A DNA stretch of 64,000 nt from Vibrio sinensis (GTDB lineage: Bacteria > Pseudomonadota > Gammaproteobacteria > Enterobacterales > Vibrionaceae): positions 1 through 64,000 of the forward strand of contig NZ_QVMU01000001.1 in NCBI RefSeq assembly GCF_003605645.1, in the 5' to 3' direction. Shown in pieces: positions 51,510 through 61,593 of the stretch; positions within the stretch are counted from its first letter, which is position 1, and each line of letters starts with the position of its first letter. A program made the translations under genes and the position numbers. The notes beneath the pieces are model-generated. The model was not told the DNA's origin. It made no database searches and saw only the letters and a program-made list of their open reading frames with translations.

Positions 51510-52177
51510 TGCGAGAGTTTGAGGTTTTAGAACGATGTGATCATTACTTTCGCTGCTGTGTTGATGGTGATGCGGGTAAACATTGCCGGATTCTTATTGA
51601 TGTTTTTAGTCAGGATCTTCCGCTTGGGAAGCATCGCCTGCATGTAGAGGAAATTTCTGACAAGTATAAACATTACGCGATGGATGCGGTGTTTAAGCTG
51701 ACATTACCCTTTGCTGAGCAGCATTCTATTGCTATTTGCACGTTAAATGCGGGAAAGAAAAATAACTTTACCTATAAAGCGTGCGTAAAGTTAGGGGGGA
51801 AATGGGAACCTATTCTTGGTGAATGGGTATTCTCTGCATCAGTACAAGACCGCGTTGAACAATTGGGTCAAATCGTTCACTCTCCAGTGGTGTTAGTTGA
51901 GGTTAAATTCAAAGAAACGATATCTCAACCGAGCAAAAGTTTGACACTATTTGGCTTTGAATTGGTCAAAGGCTTGAACATCAACCATACCCCGATTCTT
52001 CATAGAAATGTGGTTCTGAAAAAAGGCGATATCACTTACATTCCTGGGCTAAATTCGAAGTCGATAATACTCGCTGACTCTGTTTTGCGTCTACCTGTGC
52101 CTAAGCTAATGCTTGAGTCTCCTTCGTTTAAAGAAGACTATTTGTGTGTGACAGAGTATAAGATTGTCAAAAGATAA
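51509..52177 (+). CDS. Uncharacterised protein, third gene of the cassette
   Basis: A 222-residue soluble protein with mixed beta-rich character, for example FRCCVDGDAGKHCRILIDVF and VVLKKGDITYIPGLNSKSII. There is no signal peptide, membrane segment or recognised motif. Its start shares a base with the stop of the preceding gene (TAATG) and it ends at a strong terminator, so it is part of that operon. I do not recognise it. Confidence 0.5.
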   Translation: MREFEVLERCDHYFRCCVDGDAGKHCRILIDVFSQDLPLGKHRLHVEEISDKYKHYAMDAVFKLTLPFAEQHSIAICTLNAGKKNNFTYKACVKLGGKWEPILGEWVFSASVQDRVEQLGQIVHSPVVLVEVKFKETISQPSKSLTLFGFELVKGLNINHTPILHRNVVLKKGDITYIPGLNSKSIILADSVLRLPVPKLMLESPSFKEDYLCVTEYKIVKR

Positions 52178-52192
52178 CTAGCTTGTTCCTTG

Positions 52193-52216
52193 GGAGCCTG
52201 TACAGGCTCCGTTTTT
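52193..52216 (+). terminator. Terminator of the three-gene cassette
   Basis: GGAGCCTGTACAGGCTCC, a perfect palindrome usable as a 6-base stem with a 6-base loop, followed by GTTTTT. Confidence 0.88.
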
Positions 52217-52316
52217 GTGGCAGTCTGATTAGAGCTAGACTCGATAAATTAAATGATTATTGCATGGCGTTGTCTTCACATCATTGGACTTAATAACAAA
52301 GCTCTGAATGCAGACG

Positions 52317-53333
52317 TCACTTGGGGATAATCGTTAAGCTATTGGTTTTTGGGTTTGAATTTGTTTGCCAATATTGTTTTATTTGGCTCAATTGTTCCCC
52401 TTGGTGATTCGGAAAGGAACTTAGAATTTGTCGCACCGTATAGTAGTCACCATCCATGTAGGCAGCCTCTGCGAGATACGGAGTCACTTGTCTGCTCATC
52501 AGGTCTCCGTCTCTGGCTTTATGGAGTACAAAACTGGCTTCTGATGGGCGATTCTGTTTTAGATAAATTCTTCCGAGTAGTAGATTGGCCGAAGCTCTTT
52601 CCTCAATCTTGTTCGCTTGTAATAAGTATTGTTCGGCTTCTGTTAGGTAGTGGTTCAGTAATACTCCCTCCGCAATGCCCAAGTAGCAAAGTTCCCAATA
52701 TTGTTGTGCAATGTCATAGGCTTTCATTGCTGTCGCTTTGTGTTTAAAACGTTTCTTCATTAATGCGATAGACTCATTGATCTCAGTTTCGATGCTTTCA
52801 AGAGACGAATACGCCAGCAATCTGACATCATCAGATAGGTCTTTTATCGCCAGTTGTAGTAAAGGAACTGCGTCTTTTTTCGGTAGGTTACGAATGGCTG
52901 AAATCGCGAGGAGATGCCGCTTTGGGTCGGTATCGTAAATTAAAATTTCACGTAAAGCGCCAACGCCAAAATCAGTAATATCCGGCGTATCAAGGTTTTG
53001 AGATAACGGGTCTTCTTTAACATTTTTCCAAGTCACGTTATGCACTTTCCGTGGCAGGTGAAGAGCAATAAGTAGTGAGCATGTCGTACCGATGATTCCA
53101 ACGATAGGCAACATCAAGTTGAACAAAAATAAGAAGCTTATTGAGCTTGCGATTGGGTGTTGGTATTTTTTGGGTAACATCAGCCAACAAAACGCACTAA
53201 AGCTGGCACAAGTAAAGACATGCACTACAACAATAGTGGCCCAAAGTGTTGGCGTTATTGTGTGGTTAAACACCCAAAATACGCTTAAGCTTTGCAATAT
53301 TACCGTCTGAAGTATCAGCCAAACTTGCATCAT
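52317..53333 (-). CDS. pelE: Pel exopolysaccharide membrane protein PelE
   Basis: A 338-residue inner-membrane protein. Three to four hydrophobic segments lie in the first 95 residues. A soluble region follows, with HEAT/TPR-like helices (RHLLAISAIRNLPKKDAVPLLQLAIKDL; ASANLLLGRIYLKQNRPSEASFVLHKA). Size, order and position after PelD match PelE (about 329 residues in Pseudomonas), which helps form the synthase complex. The start lies 68 bases inside pelD; a Met one codon later is equally good. It is the last pel gene in this direction: pelF and pelG do not follow. Conservation of PelE is low, so context carries much weight. Confidence 0.8.
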   Translation of the reverse strand: MMQVWLILQTVILQSLSVFWVFNHTITPTLWATIVVVHVFTCASFSAFCWLMLPKKYQHPIASSISFLFLFNLMLPIVGIIGTTCSLLIALHLPRKVHNVTWKNVKEDPLSQNLDTPDITDFGVGALREILIYDTDPKRHLLAISAIRNLPKKDAVPLLQLAIKDLSDDVRLLAYSSLESIETEINESIALMKKRFKHKATAMKAYDIAQQYWELCYLGIAEGVLLNHYLTEAEQYLLQANKIEERASANLLLGRIYLKQNRPSEASFVLHKARDGDLMSRQVTPYLAEAAYMDGDYYTVRQILSSFPNHQGEQLSQIKQYWQTNSNPKTNSLTIIPK

Positions 53334-54654
53334 CGGCTCCTAATTGTGCTATTTCATCTTGAATTTGAGGCCAGTCGGTTGCGATGGAAAGCGGACCTAT
53401 CATTTCAAATTGATGATCTTTGGCAGGGATTTCTGCGTGAATGAGTTCCATTAATCGCTTGGCATATTGTTGTGCGTTTTCAAGGGTGGTGAGGGGGAGT
53501 AGCACAACCAGTGCGTTCTGACCGGTGTTAGTGCATGACCAATAAATGTCCGCACCACGACGATGTTTAAATACGGAATTAGGGATATTGGTATTGTGGC
53601 TATTGCGATCAATACAAATGATGATTGAGCTATTGGCACCATAATGTTGGTAGTTATATTTGGCTCGCTCTAAGTAATTGGTAAAGTAAGACTTTTGATG
53701 ATCTTGTAAGGTCGAAGCAATTATTTCTTCACTCAATAAGTCGGCAGAATGATTGGCTATCAGTGATAGCAACGCAATGTTTGCTGGGATTAACATAAAG
53801 AATTTAGCGCTTTCAGCCACTACGACCGCTTGTGTTTCGCCATGAGTGTTGACCAATGGAATGCAAATTTGGTAACGAGATTTGTGTTCTTGATTTTCTG
53901 ATAAGGAAGCTATCGAAAAGACGTCTTGGCTTTCTAGTGCTTCTTTTAGCATGGGATCATTTTGTTCTAGCTGATGACTATCTCCAAGAACGGCTGCAGC
54001 TTGAGGTTTTATGTGCCCTTTATTGACTCGATAGATTCCAGCAACCTCTAATCCCCCAACTTCTGCTAACAGATTGAGAATGGGATGACCGAGATAGGTT
54101 AAACGATGGTCGGTATATTGGGTGGCAATATGCTGAAGTGCATGAATACTAGTGCGTAGGCTGTAAGCTTGACCCGCAGTTCGTTGTTCTAGTTGATCAT
54201 GAGAGACTTTGAGCAAGTGGTAGTGCTTAGAAAAACTCTCTAACTTACTATTTATGGATTCTTGATCTAAGGCGTGGCTACGATTCATTTTGTGCCAGTG
54301 CTGGTGGAATTCACCGGCAATCATTGTGATGACTACCGTTCCGATCGCATGGGATAGTGGAAATAGTAATGTTTGTCCATCAAGGTGCATGATTGCGGCA
54401 ATGGCAATGGAAGAAACTAACGCACAGGTTAACCCTTTACCGAGTCCATAGCGTAACGCAATCAGAAGAGGCCCGATGATAGGCCAGAAAAAGCTCGACT
54501 CCGTTATAGTCTCAGATTCAATACTCGAGATATTTACTGACTCAGACTGAGACCAGACAAGAATAGTGAGTACAGTGATACCTGCTGTTTCAAGCCAAGC
54601 AAAACGATGGTTTTGAGTCCCCACAATTATTGTTTCTTTATTTGGTCGTCTCAT
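53266..54654 (-). CDS. pelD: c-di-GMP receptor PelD
   Basis: A 462-residue inner-membrane regulator. Four hydrophobic segments (about 19-130) precede a helical linker, a GAF domain (about 165-310) and a degenerate GGDEF domain (about 325-455). The I-site R-x-x-D is RGAD at 366-369, in HRRGADIYW. This is within one residue of Arg367-Asp370 in Pseudomonas PelD. The GGDEF signature itself is absent, so it should bind c-di-GMP without making it. Binding activates Pel polymerisation after translation. Confidence 0.9.
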   Translation of the reverse strand: MRRPNKETIIVGTQNHRFAWLETAGITVLTILVWSQSESVNISSIESETITESSFFWPIIGPLLIALRYGLGKGLTCALVSSIAIAAIMHLDGQTLLFPLSHAIGTVVITMIAGEFHQHWHKMNRSHALDQESINSKLESFSKHYHLLKVSHDQLEQRTAGQAYSLRTSIHALQHIATQYTDHRLTYLGHPILNLLAEVGGLEVAGIYRVNKGHIKPQAAAVLGDSHQLEQNDPMLKEALESQDVFSIASLSENQEHKSRYQICIPLVNTHGETQAVVVAESAKFFMLIPANIALLSLIANHSADLLSEEIIASTLQDHQKSYFTNYLERAKYNYQHYGANSSIIICIDRNSHNTNIPNSVFKHRRGADIYWSCTNTGQNALVVLLPLTTLENAQQYAKRLMELIHAEIPAKDHQFEMIGPLSIATDWPQIQDEIAQLGADDASLADTSDGNIAKLKRILGV

Positions 54655-54696
54655 GGCTTACACCATTTGTTTATATTGCTTTATTTATTGTGCACG

Positions 54697-55227
54697 CTAG
54701 TCACTGCTTGATGGCTGCGCAATGGTTAAGCCATCAAGTAATTGTTCAATGACTATTTGCCCGGTTCCAGTAACGCTTTCTCGCCCCCAACCACTGCGAC
54801 TGCCCGACGCTCGCCAGTAAACCTCTCCGGTTCGGGCTGATTTTACTTCTAAGGTCATACCTACAGCGGGTTCTGCATCTAAACCACTTTTGTAATGCCA
54901 TTCTTCAACGGATCCTGTGATTACATATTCAACCGGTTGAGAAGTGAGCCATTGATTCGCTTGTTGCTGTTTACTGCCAAAATCCAAAATGCTGCGCAAA
55001 TCTTGGCCAATAACCGCTGGATACTGGATAGTAGAGATACCTTTTGCGTAGAGTTCTGTCGCGACCAGTTGCTCCGCTTTTTGCGCAGCGAGTGGCGTGT
55101 TGGAATTATTTTCAATCGGCATAATGGCCCATGGCCCCGATAGGATAAATGTTGGGCTTTCAGGGACTTGATAATTGCTGCAAGCTGAAAGGATGAGGCT
55201 GCTCAAGAGTAATAAGGATTTTTTCAT
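54697..55227 (-). CDS. pelC: Outer-membrane lipoprotein PelC
   Basis: A 176-residue lipoprotein. The lipobox is LILSACSN with Cys16. The mature part contains GPWAIMPIENNSNTPLAAQKAEQLVATELYA and EYVITGSVEEWHYKSG, which match PelC. PelC forms a dodecameric ring on the periplasmic face of the outer membrane that guides the polymer to the PelB pore. Size equals the Pseudomonas protein (172). It is 14 bases from pelB. Confidence 0.88.
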   Translation of the reverse strand: MKKSLLLLSSLILSACSNYQVPESPTFILSGPWAIMPIENNSNTPLAAQKAEQLVATELYAKGISTIQYPAVIGQDLRSILDFGSKQQQANQWLTSQPVEYVITGSVEEWHYKSGLDAEPAVGMTLEVKSARTGEVYWRASGSRSGWGRESVTGTGQIVIEQLLDGLTIAQPSSSD

Positions 55228-55241
55228 TATTTTTGTCCTAA

Positions 55242-58200
55242 TTAGAATGAATAGTAATAACCCAATGAAAGTTGCAATGCTTCATTGCCATTGCGATCCT
55301 GACTTTGCCAACGGGTAGTGAAATAGAGTTCATCACTGCCTAAGATTGGAATGCCGACTCCTACGCTGATGGCGATATCAGGTTCTTCATTAACAATGTT
55401 GTAGCCAATGGATGTATCTAACCAATAGCGAACCGCAGGTACATTAGCGCCCGGTTGCCCAGGAATACCATGTGATATTTGCTGCCCGATCGCGATACGT
55501 TGATATTGCTGCGCAATGAAATCATCACTAGTGATGGTATCGCCGCTATGAGCCCATTGATTAATACCAAACAGTGGTTGTGAGTTTAGGTCAATTTGGT
55601 GTAAAGAGAGATCTAGGTAAGCTTGCCACGCGGGATCATTAAAGAAGAGTTGTTCTGTTAGGCGAAAATTCATGTCCCAGCCTTGACCAATCGCATCACC
55701 AAATCGAGTTTCAAGATCGTGATAGTTTACTCGCAGTGAGAGAGACTCTCGCGTGGTTGGCTGATAAATAGTCTGAATACCGAACGTGTTGTCTTGGCCT
55801 GCTATAGTCAGCAAGTCACTCGCTTCAATGTGGCTATTTAGTCCTAAATTGAAGCGCAGTAGCCACGCATCTCCGATGGTAATGTGATAGTTGCCGGTAA
55901 ATCCTAGTCGCTGATCGCCCACGCCTTGGGCGATATCAAAACCGATTTCGAGAGAGTGGTTGGGTAATTGGTGATGATAAAGCCCCCTCAATCGATATTC
56001 ATCATCAATGGTGGTATGACTTAACGAATCCGGTGCACCAGAGAGTTGAACATCATTGCCAAGTCGCCAAAAACCATTTTTATGCGGTGCATAATAATCG
56101 AGACTGTAACGATCTATATCCCAATGACTGATTGATAGAGCTTGCCCTCGTATACTATGGTTTTTGCTTGGGTTTTGCTGAGCATGCAATCGGCGAAGTT
56201 GTGCTTCTTTAGCTTTGTTGGAGGTGGTCCCAAGTTTCTTTTCCCCCTCTTCCCATGCATCTTGATTACGTCCTAATTTTTGCAGAGCCACATATTTATC
56301 TTCTGTTGCAAGATTTAACGATTGTTCAAGAAGCTGTTCGATGGTTTCAAGGTCATTTTGTTTTAGAGCGAGAGAGAGACGCTGCCAATCTGGTAGGGGG
56401 TATTGGTTGAGTGCGGTGCGTTGATGCCAAAACAGCAGTCGGTCGGTGTGGTTATTAGCGAGATAGTGACTGTAAAGTTCAGTGGTTCGCTCTGGGCTCG
56501 GTACTTGAGTGGCTTTCTCTTCTATCATTGCGAGAGCAAAGTGAGGGGCCGTAAATAGGCCGATTAAAGCTCGATAGCTAACGTCACCTCCTTTCATCGC
56601 TAATAGCGCGGTGCGTTTTTCCTTTAATACATAACGGCGTAGTTGATACGCTTTATCTAATTCGCCATTTTGTTCTAACAAGTTGGCGTAGTTGAGCAAG
56701 ATTGATGGATCTGGAGAGTCGGTATGGTTTAAGAGTTGTTGATACCAAAGTAATGCGTGTTCAATATTCCCCATTTGTTGATTTGCACCTGCGAAAGCGA
56801 GCCACACACTAGAATTGTCTGCTAATGGCAATTTGTAAGTTTGATAAAGTTGCTCAAGACGTGGTGTATCATTGTCCTCGATAGCTAACCAAAACAACTG
56901 ATTGACCGTAGATGGCTCTGCAGGAAAGCGTTTGAGAATTTCTTCTAATAAAGTGTTCGCTTTCTGATTGTTTCCTCTGAGTAATTCGAGGTGTACACGA
57001 GCATTCATAACGTCAAAACTATTGGTGATACTTGGCTGCTTTTCAGCTCGTTGCAGCAGTTGACTGAGCGCCTTAATACTTTGTTCGTGGTCTTGTTCTT
57101 GAAGAGTGGATTGGATCAACATTAATAGAATTTGATCATTGCCAGTTTCGTCATAAAGGGCGAGTAATTTCCTATGACGCTGGTTATCTTGAGGTGAAAG
57201 AACGTGGAAGTATCGATGCAGATCAAGTGGATGATCATGACGTGTCGCTAGTTCTTCAAAACTGCGTATTGCCATGTCACGGTTGTTGGTTTCCCAAGCA
57301 AGGCGTGCCACTCGATTCAAATAGAGACTATTGGTATCAAGCCAGTCCTTGGGGGTGGTTAATGCGCCCAATGCGAGCTTCGGCTGATGTTCAAATATGA
57401 ATGCATCAGATGCCATGAGAGCTTCAGTGTGTGTTGGGGGGCGTAGTGCGACCAAATTACGCCACTGGGCAATGACTGCGAGGTTATTGTGTTGATAATG
57501 GTGAAGTCGCATTTTGTGGCTGATTAACTGGCTATCGTCGGGACGTAAGTTGGCCAGTGTTGTGACATTGTCTAAAGCCGAATCGGTTCCTTTTGCTTTT
57601 TCAATTGCGTTTAGCCACAGTTGGTATTCGTTTGGTTGAATGAAATTACTCAGGGCTAATGCATCGTAGAATACGCTTTCATAATTGATATCGCTGAGAG
57701 CTTGTGAGTCTTCAACACCATTGCGCAGTTGTTTCTCTGTCGGCGCTTCTGTAAAAGGTTGAGAAAGGAGATCAATACTAACAGCTTGTGCTTCGCGAGG
57801 ATTTTCCTGCCAACGATATAGCGTGTGCAGCGCTTGGTAATCTCGTTTTTCCCCCTCAAGCTTGATGGCTTCCAGGTATAACTCGGTTGCTAATGATAGG
57901 TCATTAGTTGCGATTGCGAGTTTGGCGGTTTGACGATAAAGCGAAGCTGATGGTTCGATAGATAGCAGTTTCTCTGATTGCTTTAGTGCGGTATCTAGGT
58001 TTCCAAGTTTTGTTGCGTGTTGGATAGAAGCTCTCAAAAACTCTGGGTCATAGGCAAGTTTGCCTTGATACTCAGCAATAAATGAACGACTGATATCTGG
58101 CTTATTAATGAGGACAAATAAGTCAAACAATGCCAATGCTTGAGGTATTTCTTCGGTGCGATGAAATGCCTCCAACCGTAATGCGATTGCGGTGGCGTAA

Positions 58201-58796
58201 TCTTCACTTTGTAGTGCGAGAGAAATGAGCTCTTGGTTGTCGGTTATCCCACTATGAGAGTGCGGACGTAAGTATTGCAAACCTTTATTTGGTAACGAGA
58301 AAGCAATGGCGGCATCAGCAAATTTACGGGCTAGGTCAGGATCTGGAATAGTTTCTACTTCATCGAATAAAGCGAGTAGTTTATCAGTCGATTTTTGTGT
58401 GGTGTTGGAATTGGATTGATGTGCTTTGGCGAGCAGAGCAGATAAGTAAATTTCTAACGTTTCCCACTCTTTCTCACTAGTATTATTTTCCTTAGATTCT
58501 CTTGGTAGTAACGACTCTAAAATTTCGATGGCATCGTCAAGTTGACCTAATTGAATGTGATTGTTTGCGATCTGCTTGGAAATCTCTCGGTTTTTTGGAT
58601 TGAACTCAGAAAGCTGTTTTAGAAAGGCGAGGGAAACTTCAGGGGAAGAAGAACGCTCGATAAGCTGAATTAAGACTGAACTCGATGGCGCGACAAACCA
58701 CAGTACACTCAAAGATGAGAGTACTAGCAATGTCAGCGTGAACTTGTTCAACAACCTGACTTTTGCTTTGTTCTTTTTAGCGCTCTGTTTCGACAT
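55242..58796 (-). CDS. pelB: Pel export porin with TPR scaffold, PelB
   Basis: An 1184-residue protein. One N-terminal membrane segment (about 16-36) is followed by a long TPR array (about 50-860; examples are IANNHIQLGQLDDAIEILESLL and LLNYANLLEQNGELDKAYQL). The C-terminal 300 residues form a beta-barrel with alternating aromatic strands (EIGFDIAQGVGDQRLGFTGN) and end in YYYSF, which suits outer-membrane insertion. Length is close to Pseudomonas PelB (1193). It binds the modifying enzyme PelA and exports the polymer. It lies 40 bases from pelA. Confidence 0.92.
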   Translation of the reverse strand: MSKQSAKKNKAKVRLLNKFTLTLLVLSSLSVLWFVAPSSSVLIQLIERSSSPEVSLAFLKQLSEFNPKNREISKQIANNHIQLGQLDDAIEILESLLPRESKENNTSEKEWETLEIYLSALLAKAHQSNSNTTQKSTDKLLALFDEVETIPDPDLARKFADAAIAFSLPNKGLQYLRPHSHSGITDNQELISLALQSEDYATAIALRLEAFHRTEEIPQALALFDLFVLINKPDISRSFIAEYQGKLAYDPEFLRASIQHATKLGNLDTALKQSEKLLSIEPSASLYRQTAKLAIATNDLSLATELYLEAIKLEGEKRDYQALHTLYRWQENPREAQAVSIDLLSQPFTEAPTEKQLRNGVEDSQALSDINYESVFYDALALSNFIQPNEYQLWLNAIEKAKGTDSALDNVTTLANLRPDDSQLISHKMRLHHYQHNNLAVIAQWRNLVALRPPTHTEALMASDAFIFEHQPKLALGALTTPKDWLDTNSLYLNRVARLAWETNNRDMAIRSFEELATRHDHPLDLHRYFHVLSPQDNQRHRKLLALYDETGNDQILLMLIQSTLQEQDHEQSIKALSQLLQRAEKQPSITNSFDVMNARVHLELLRGNNQKANTLLEEILKRFPAEPSTVNQLFWLAIEDNDTPRLEQLYQTYKLPLADNSSVWLAFAGANQQMGNIEHALLWYQQLLNHTDSPDPSILLNYANLLEQNGELDKAYQLRRYVLKEKRTALLAMKGGDVSYRALIGLFTAPHFALAMIEEKATQVPSPERTTELYSHYLANNHTDRLLFWHQRTALNQYPLPDWQRLSLALKQNDLETIEQLLEQSLNLATEDKYVALQKLGRNQDAWEEGEKKLGTTSNKAKEAQLRRLHAQQNPSKNHSIRGQALSISHWDIDRYSLDYYAPHKNGFWRLGNDVQLSGAPDSLSHTTIDDEYRLRGLYHHQLPNHSLEIGFDIAQGVGDQRLGFTGNYHITIGDAWLLRFNLGLNSHIEASDLLTIAGQDNTFGIQTIYQPTTRESLSLRVNYHDLETRFGDAIGQGWDMNFRLTEQLFFNDPAWQAYLDLSLHQIDLNSQPLFGINQWAHSGDTITSDDFIAQQYQRIAIGQQISHGIPGQPGANVPAVRYWLDTSIGYNIVNEEPDIAISVGVGIPILGSDELYFTTRWQSQDRNGNEALQLSLGYYYSF

Positions 58797-58836
58797 AAAT
58801 TCCTTTTATATTTGGGTGTTATATTCCGGTTTGATG

Positions 58837-61593
58837 TTATGGGCTTGGTGAGCAGCGTAGCGTTCCTGAAAGAGTGCCACTTTGGCTTGAATAAAATTGG
58901 ATGACATTCTTGGATATCAAACGTGAGTTCAGCTTATTACCTGTAAGGATTTGACAATGGGTGACACCAGAAATGTCTATTTCCAAAGGCACATGAGATT
59001 TGATAGTCCAGTCGATGATCTTGCTGCTTTGCTGCCATTGCAAAACGATGCCGTTAGCACTTTTTAAGCGGATGCTTTGGGTGTTTGTCATCTTGCTATC
59101 AAACACGCTACGTGTTTGTTTTAAGATTAAGTATTTACCATCTTCGGCTTGCGCCCATCCGGCAATAGCTTGACCCTTTGGGTAGCCAAGTGTGTCTGGT
59201 AATCGGATACTTTTCACGCCAGTCGAGACAATCTGCCACTCCCCTGAGAGAGTTTTAGCAATCCCAGTTTCATAGAGGCTACTGGCACGCTGTGCGTATT
59301 CGCTCAAATAAAGTGGCGTAAGAGGCTGTGTTTTGGCCCATTGATAGACTTGTTTTAGGGCATTAAGTGAAGCCGGAAGAGTGGCCGAATACATGTTGTG
59401 ATAGAGGCTGATTGGTTTTAATCGGCGTGGATGACCGAGTAAGTCAAAAGCTGTGATCACTTGAGCATAACCATCATGGTTCTGTGTCCATTGGTGTGTA
59501 TAGTGTGCATCGTTTGGTGCTGCTGCGTAGACTTGAACGCTGCTAGGGTACCAACGGATGGCCGGAGAAATGTAAGCCAATTGGTCGTTATTCTTTGTGT
59601 TTTTCTCATTAGTTGGGTGGCGATTTATAGGGTGAGACATACCACCATTTACATTCAAAAGCGGTGCATTATCAGCCATTGTTAAAGCGGGTTCACTTGG
59701 GTTTGCGTCGCCCGACCATAAGATCAATTTGGTCTTTTTTCTTTGTGGTGCAAGCTGAGTATCGATGTAGTGAGTGCTTGCGATGATTTCTTTTTGTAAA
59801 TCTATGTTGATGGTTTGGTCTGTGGGTTGCCAATTTTCAGGATGATTAAATGTGTGAGAGGCTATTTCAACGTTAGGGCGTTTAAATATTTGTCTAGCCG
59901 TCTTCTTGAGAGCCGTTGCACTCACCGAAGTGTTTAGATTTTGATTAGTAAATTCACTCGCAATTACCGAGACCGTGATAGGTAGAGGGGATGAATTAAT
60001 AATGTATTGATCCATTAGTTCAGCCGCATAGGGTGTATCGGGTACCCATGATTTTGCGCTAAACCCATCACCGTCAATATGAGCGGTAACTATGCGACGA
60101 CCAGACTCGGTGGTGACATCAGCAGCAGGAATGAGTGGCAGCTTTAAAGTCGCTTCGATCAATTGAAAAGGATCAACTAACCAAGTTTGTTGTTCATCGG
60201 CCCGTCTTATTATAGGAAAGGGCGTGAGGGCTGCTCCTCCCCAAGATGCACTGAAAATAACGTTAGATTCACTACCTTTTTCGTCGATGAATGTGACAAT
60301 AGGATTAATGTCGTTGTTGATTTGCCAAGCTGGTGGAGGAGAGAAGCGACTAAATGAGGCAGGGTAATAGCCTTTTGTCCATGTTTTTCCGAAATTTTGA
60401 GTCACCTTGCCAGTTAACTTCCCTTGAGCGTGTACTCCAAGCTTTGTTTGAAGTTGAGCTGACGGGGGAAGAGCATTGATAAACAGAAATGGAATGGTGC
60501 CAATATGCTGACTCATCCAAGGTTCAATAATAGGCACTTGCTGGTAGGAATATTCATCAAGCCAAGCGACGACACCGGCATAACGGGTGATATCGATGTG
60601 AGTTGCTAAATCATCCGTAGAGAAAGCTTGAATATCGATACACTCAGGGACATAGCCTTGGTATTCAATTGGCATAGCCAAAAAACGATGGCATGGTGAA
60701 GAAGAGAGATCGGTATATGCACCGTTATACAAACCAAGTATTCGCTTAGCGGTTGGAATGATGGTACTGACACCAAATTCATACAGCATTCCATCACTGA
60801 CGTAAGGCGTGTGTTTTTCATCTATTAAGCGTTGTGCTGCCACTTGTTGCTTTGCTCGGTCCGAAGCAGGGAGGTAGTCAATGACAATGGTTTCTATCCC
60901 CTTGGCTTTAACGCGATCAAGATGGGTGTTGAGCCATAAGGCGTCATTTTTTGTCGAGTTACTGTATTGCTTGGTTACTGGGTTATAACTGTGGTAAAGC
61001 GATTCAGCGACGACCGCATAGGGTTTAAATGTTAGTGAGTCGAGTAAATCAAAGCCGCGATTGAACATTAACTTTGGCTGCTCTGACGCCTTGTTCAATG
61101 CGTTCAATATCCCACTTAAGGCTAGTTGTTGTTCATTGTGAGGATATGTCTGCTTAGGTAGTAGGGTGTAACTGTCTAAGGTATCGAGAAACAAACCATC
61201 AAATCCCCTTGTTGTGAGTTGTTGGGCTTGTTGAGTTAAATAGTGCTGCCAAGAGGACGAGGTTAAATCCATCACATGGCTATTCCAGTTGCCATTTTTA
61301 AGTGGGGAAGCTTGGCTTAGAGAGAGAGGCAGAGTTGGACCACTAAACTCGCCAATACTAATGTAAGCAAACACGGCAGTACCGGCTTTTTGTAGTGTGT
61401 GTATTTGCTTATCGGAAATAAGTGATGGTGTCACAATGACACGCTGATAGTTGATCAACTCACGAACAGAATCGATTTTATTATAGTAAAAAGCGACAGA
61501 GGCAGGTAAGCGCGCAAAAGAAGGTGCACTGACAGCAATGGTTAGAATAAATAATAAAATTAATCGGTAAATAGAGCACATATAAGATTGCAA
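58837..61593 (-). CDS. pelA: Pel-modifying hydrolase/deacetylase PelA
   Basis: A 918-residue periplasmic protein. A signal peptide (1-27) precedes the glycoside hydrolase domain (about 30-280), with AYISIGEFSG and FDGLFLDTLDSYT, which holds catalytic acids. A linker domain follows. The C-terminal deacetylase domain (about 500-800) has the metal motif Asp507-Gly-Asp509-Gly and His580-TFN-His584 (SHTFNHPENW). Length and order equal Pseudomonas PelA (948). It deacetylates and trims the Pel polymer during export. The start is weakly supported; a Met at residue 5 is an alternative. Confidence 0.93.
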   Translation of the reverse strand: MQSYMCSIYRLILLFILTIAVSAPSFARLPASVAFYYNKIDSVRELINYQRVIVTPSLISDKQIHTLQKAGTAVFAYISIGEFSGPTLPLSLSQASPLKNGNWNSHVMDLTSSSWQHYLTQQAQQLTTRGFDGLFLDTLDSYTLLPKQTYPHNEQQLALSGILNALNKASEQPKLMFNRGFDLLDSLTFKPYAVVAESLYHSYNPVTKQYSNSTKNDALWLNTHLDRVKAKGIETIVIDYLPASDRAKQQVAAQRLIDEKHTPYVSDGMLYEFGVSTIIPTAKRILGLYNGAYTDLSSSPCHRFLAMPIEYQGYVPECIDIQAFSTDDLATHIDITRYAGVVAWLDEYSYQQVPIIEPWMSQHIGTIPFLFINALPPSAQLQTKLGVHAQGKLTGKVTQNFGKTWTKGYYPASFSRFSPPPAWQINNDINPIVTFIDEKGSESNVIFSASWGGAALTPFPIIRRADEQQTWLVDPFQLIEATLKLPLIPAADVTTESGRRIVTAHIDGDGFSAKSWVPDTPYAAELMDQYIINSSPLPITVSVIASEFTNQNLNTSVSATALKKTARQIFKRPNVEIASHTFNHPENWQPTDQTINIDLQKEIIASTHYIDTQLAPQRKKTKLILWSGDANPSEPALTMADNAPLLNVNGGMSHPINRHPTNEKNTKNNDQLAYISPAIRWYPSSVQVYAAAPNDAHYTHQWTQNHDGYAQVITAFDLLGHPRRLKPISLYHNMYSATLPASLNALKQVYQWAKTQPLTPLYLSEYAQRASSLYETGIAKTLSGEWQIVSTGVKSIRLPDTLGYPKGQAIAGWAQAEDGKYLILKQTRSVFDSKMTNTQSIRLKSANGIVLQWQQSSKIIDWTIKSHVPLEIDISGVTHCQILTGNKLNSRLISKNVIQFYSSQSGTLSGTLRCSPSP

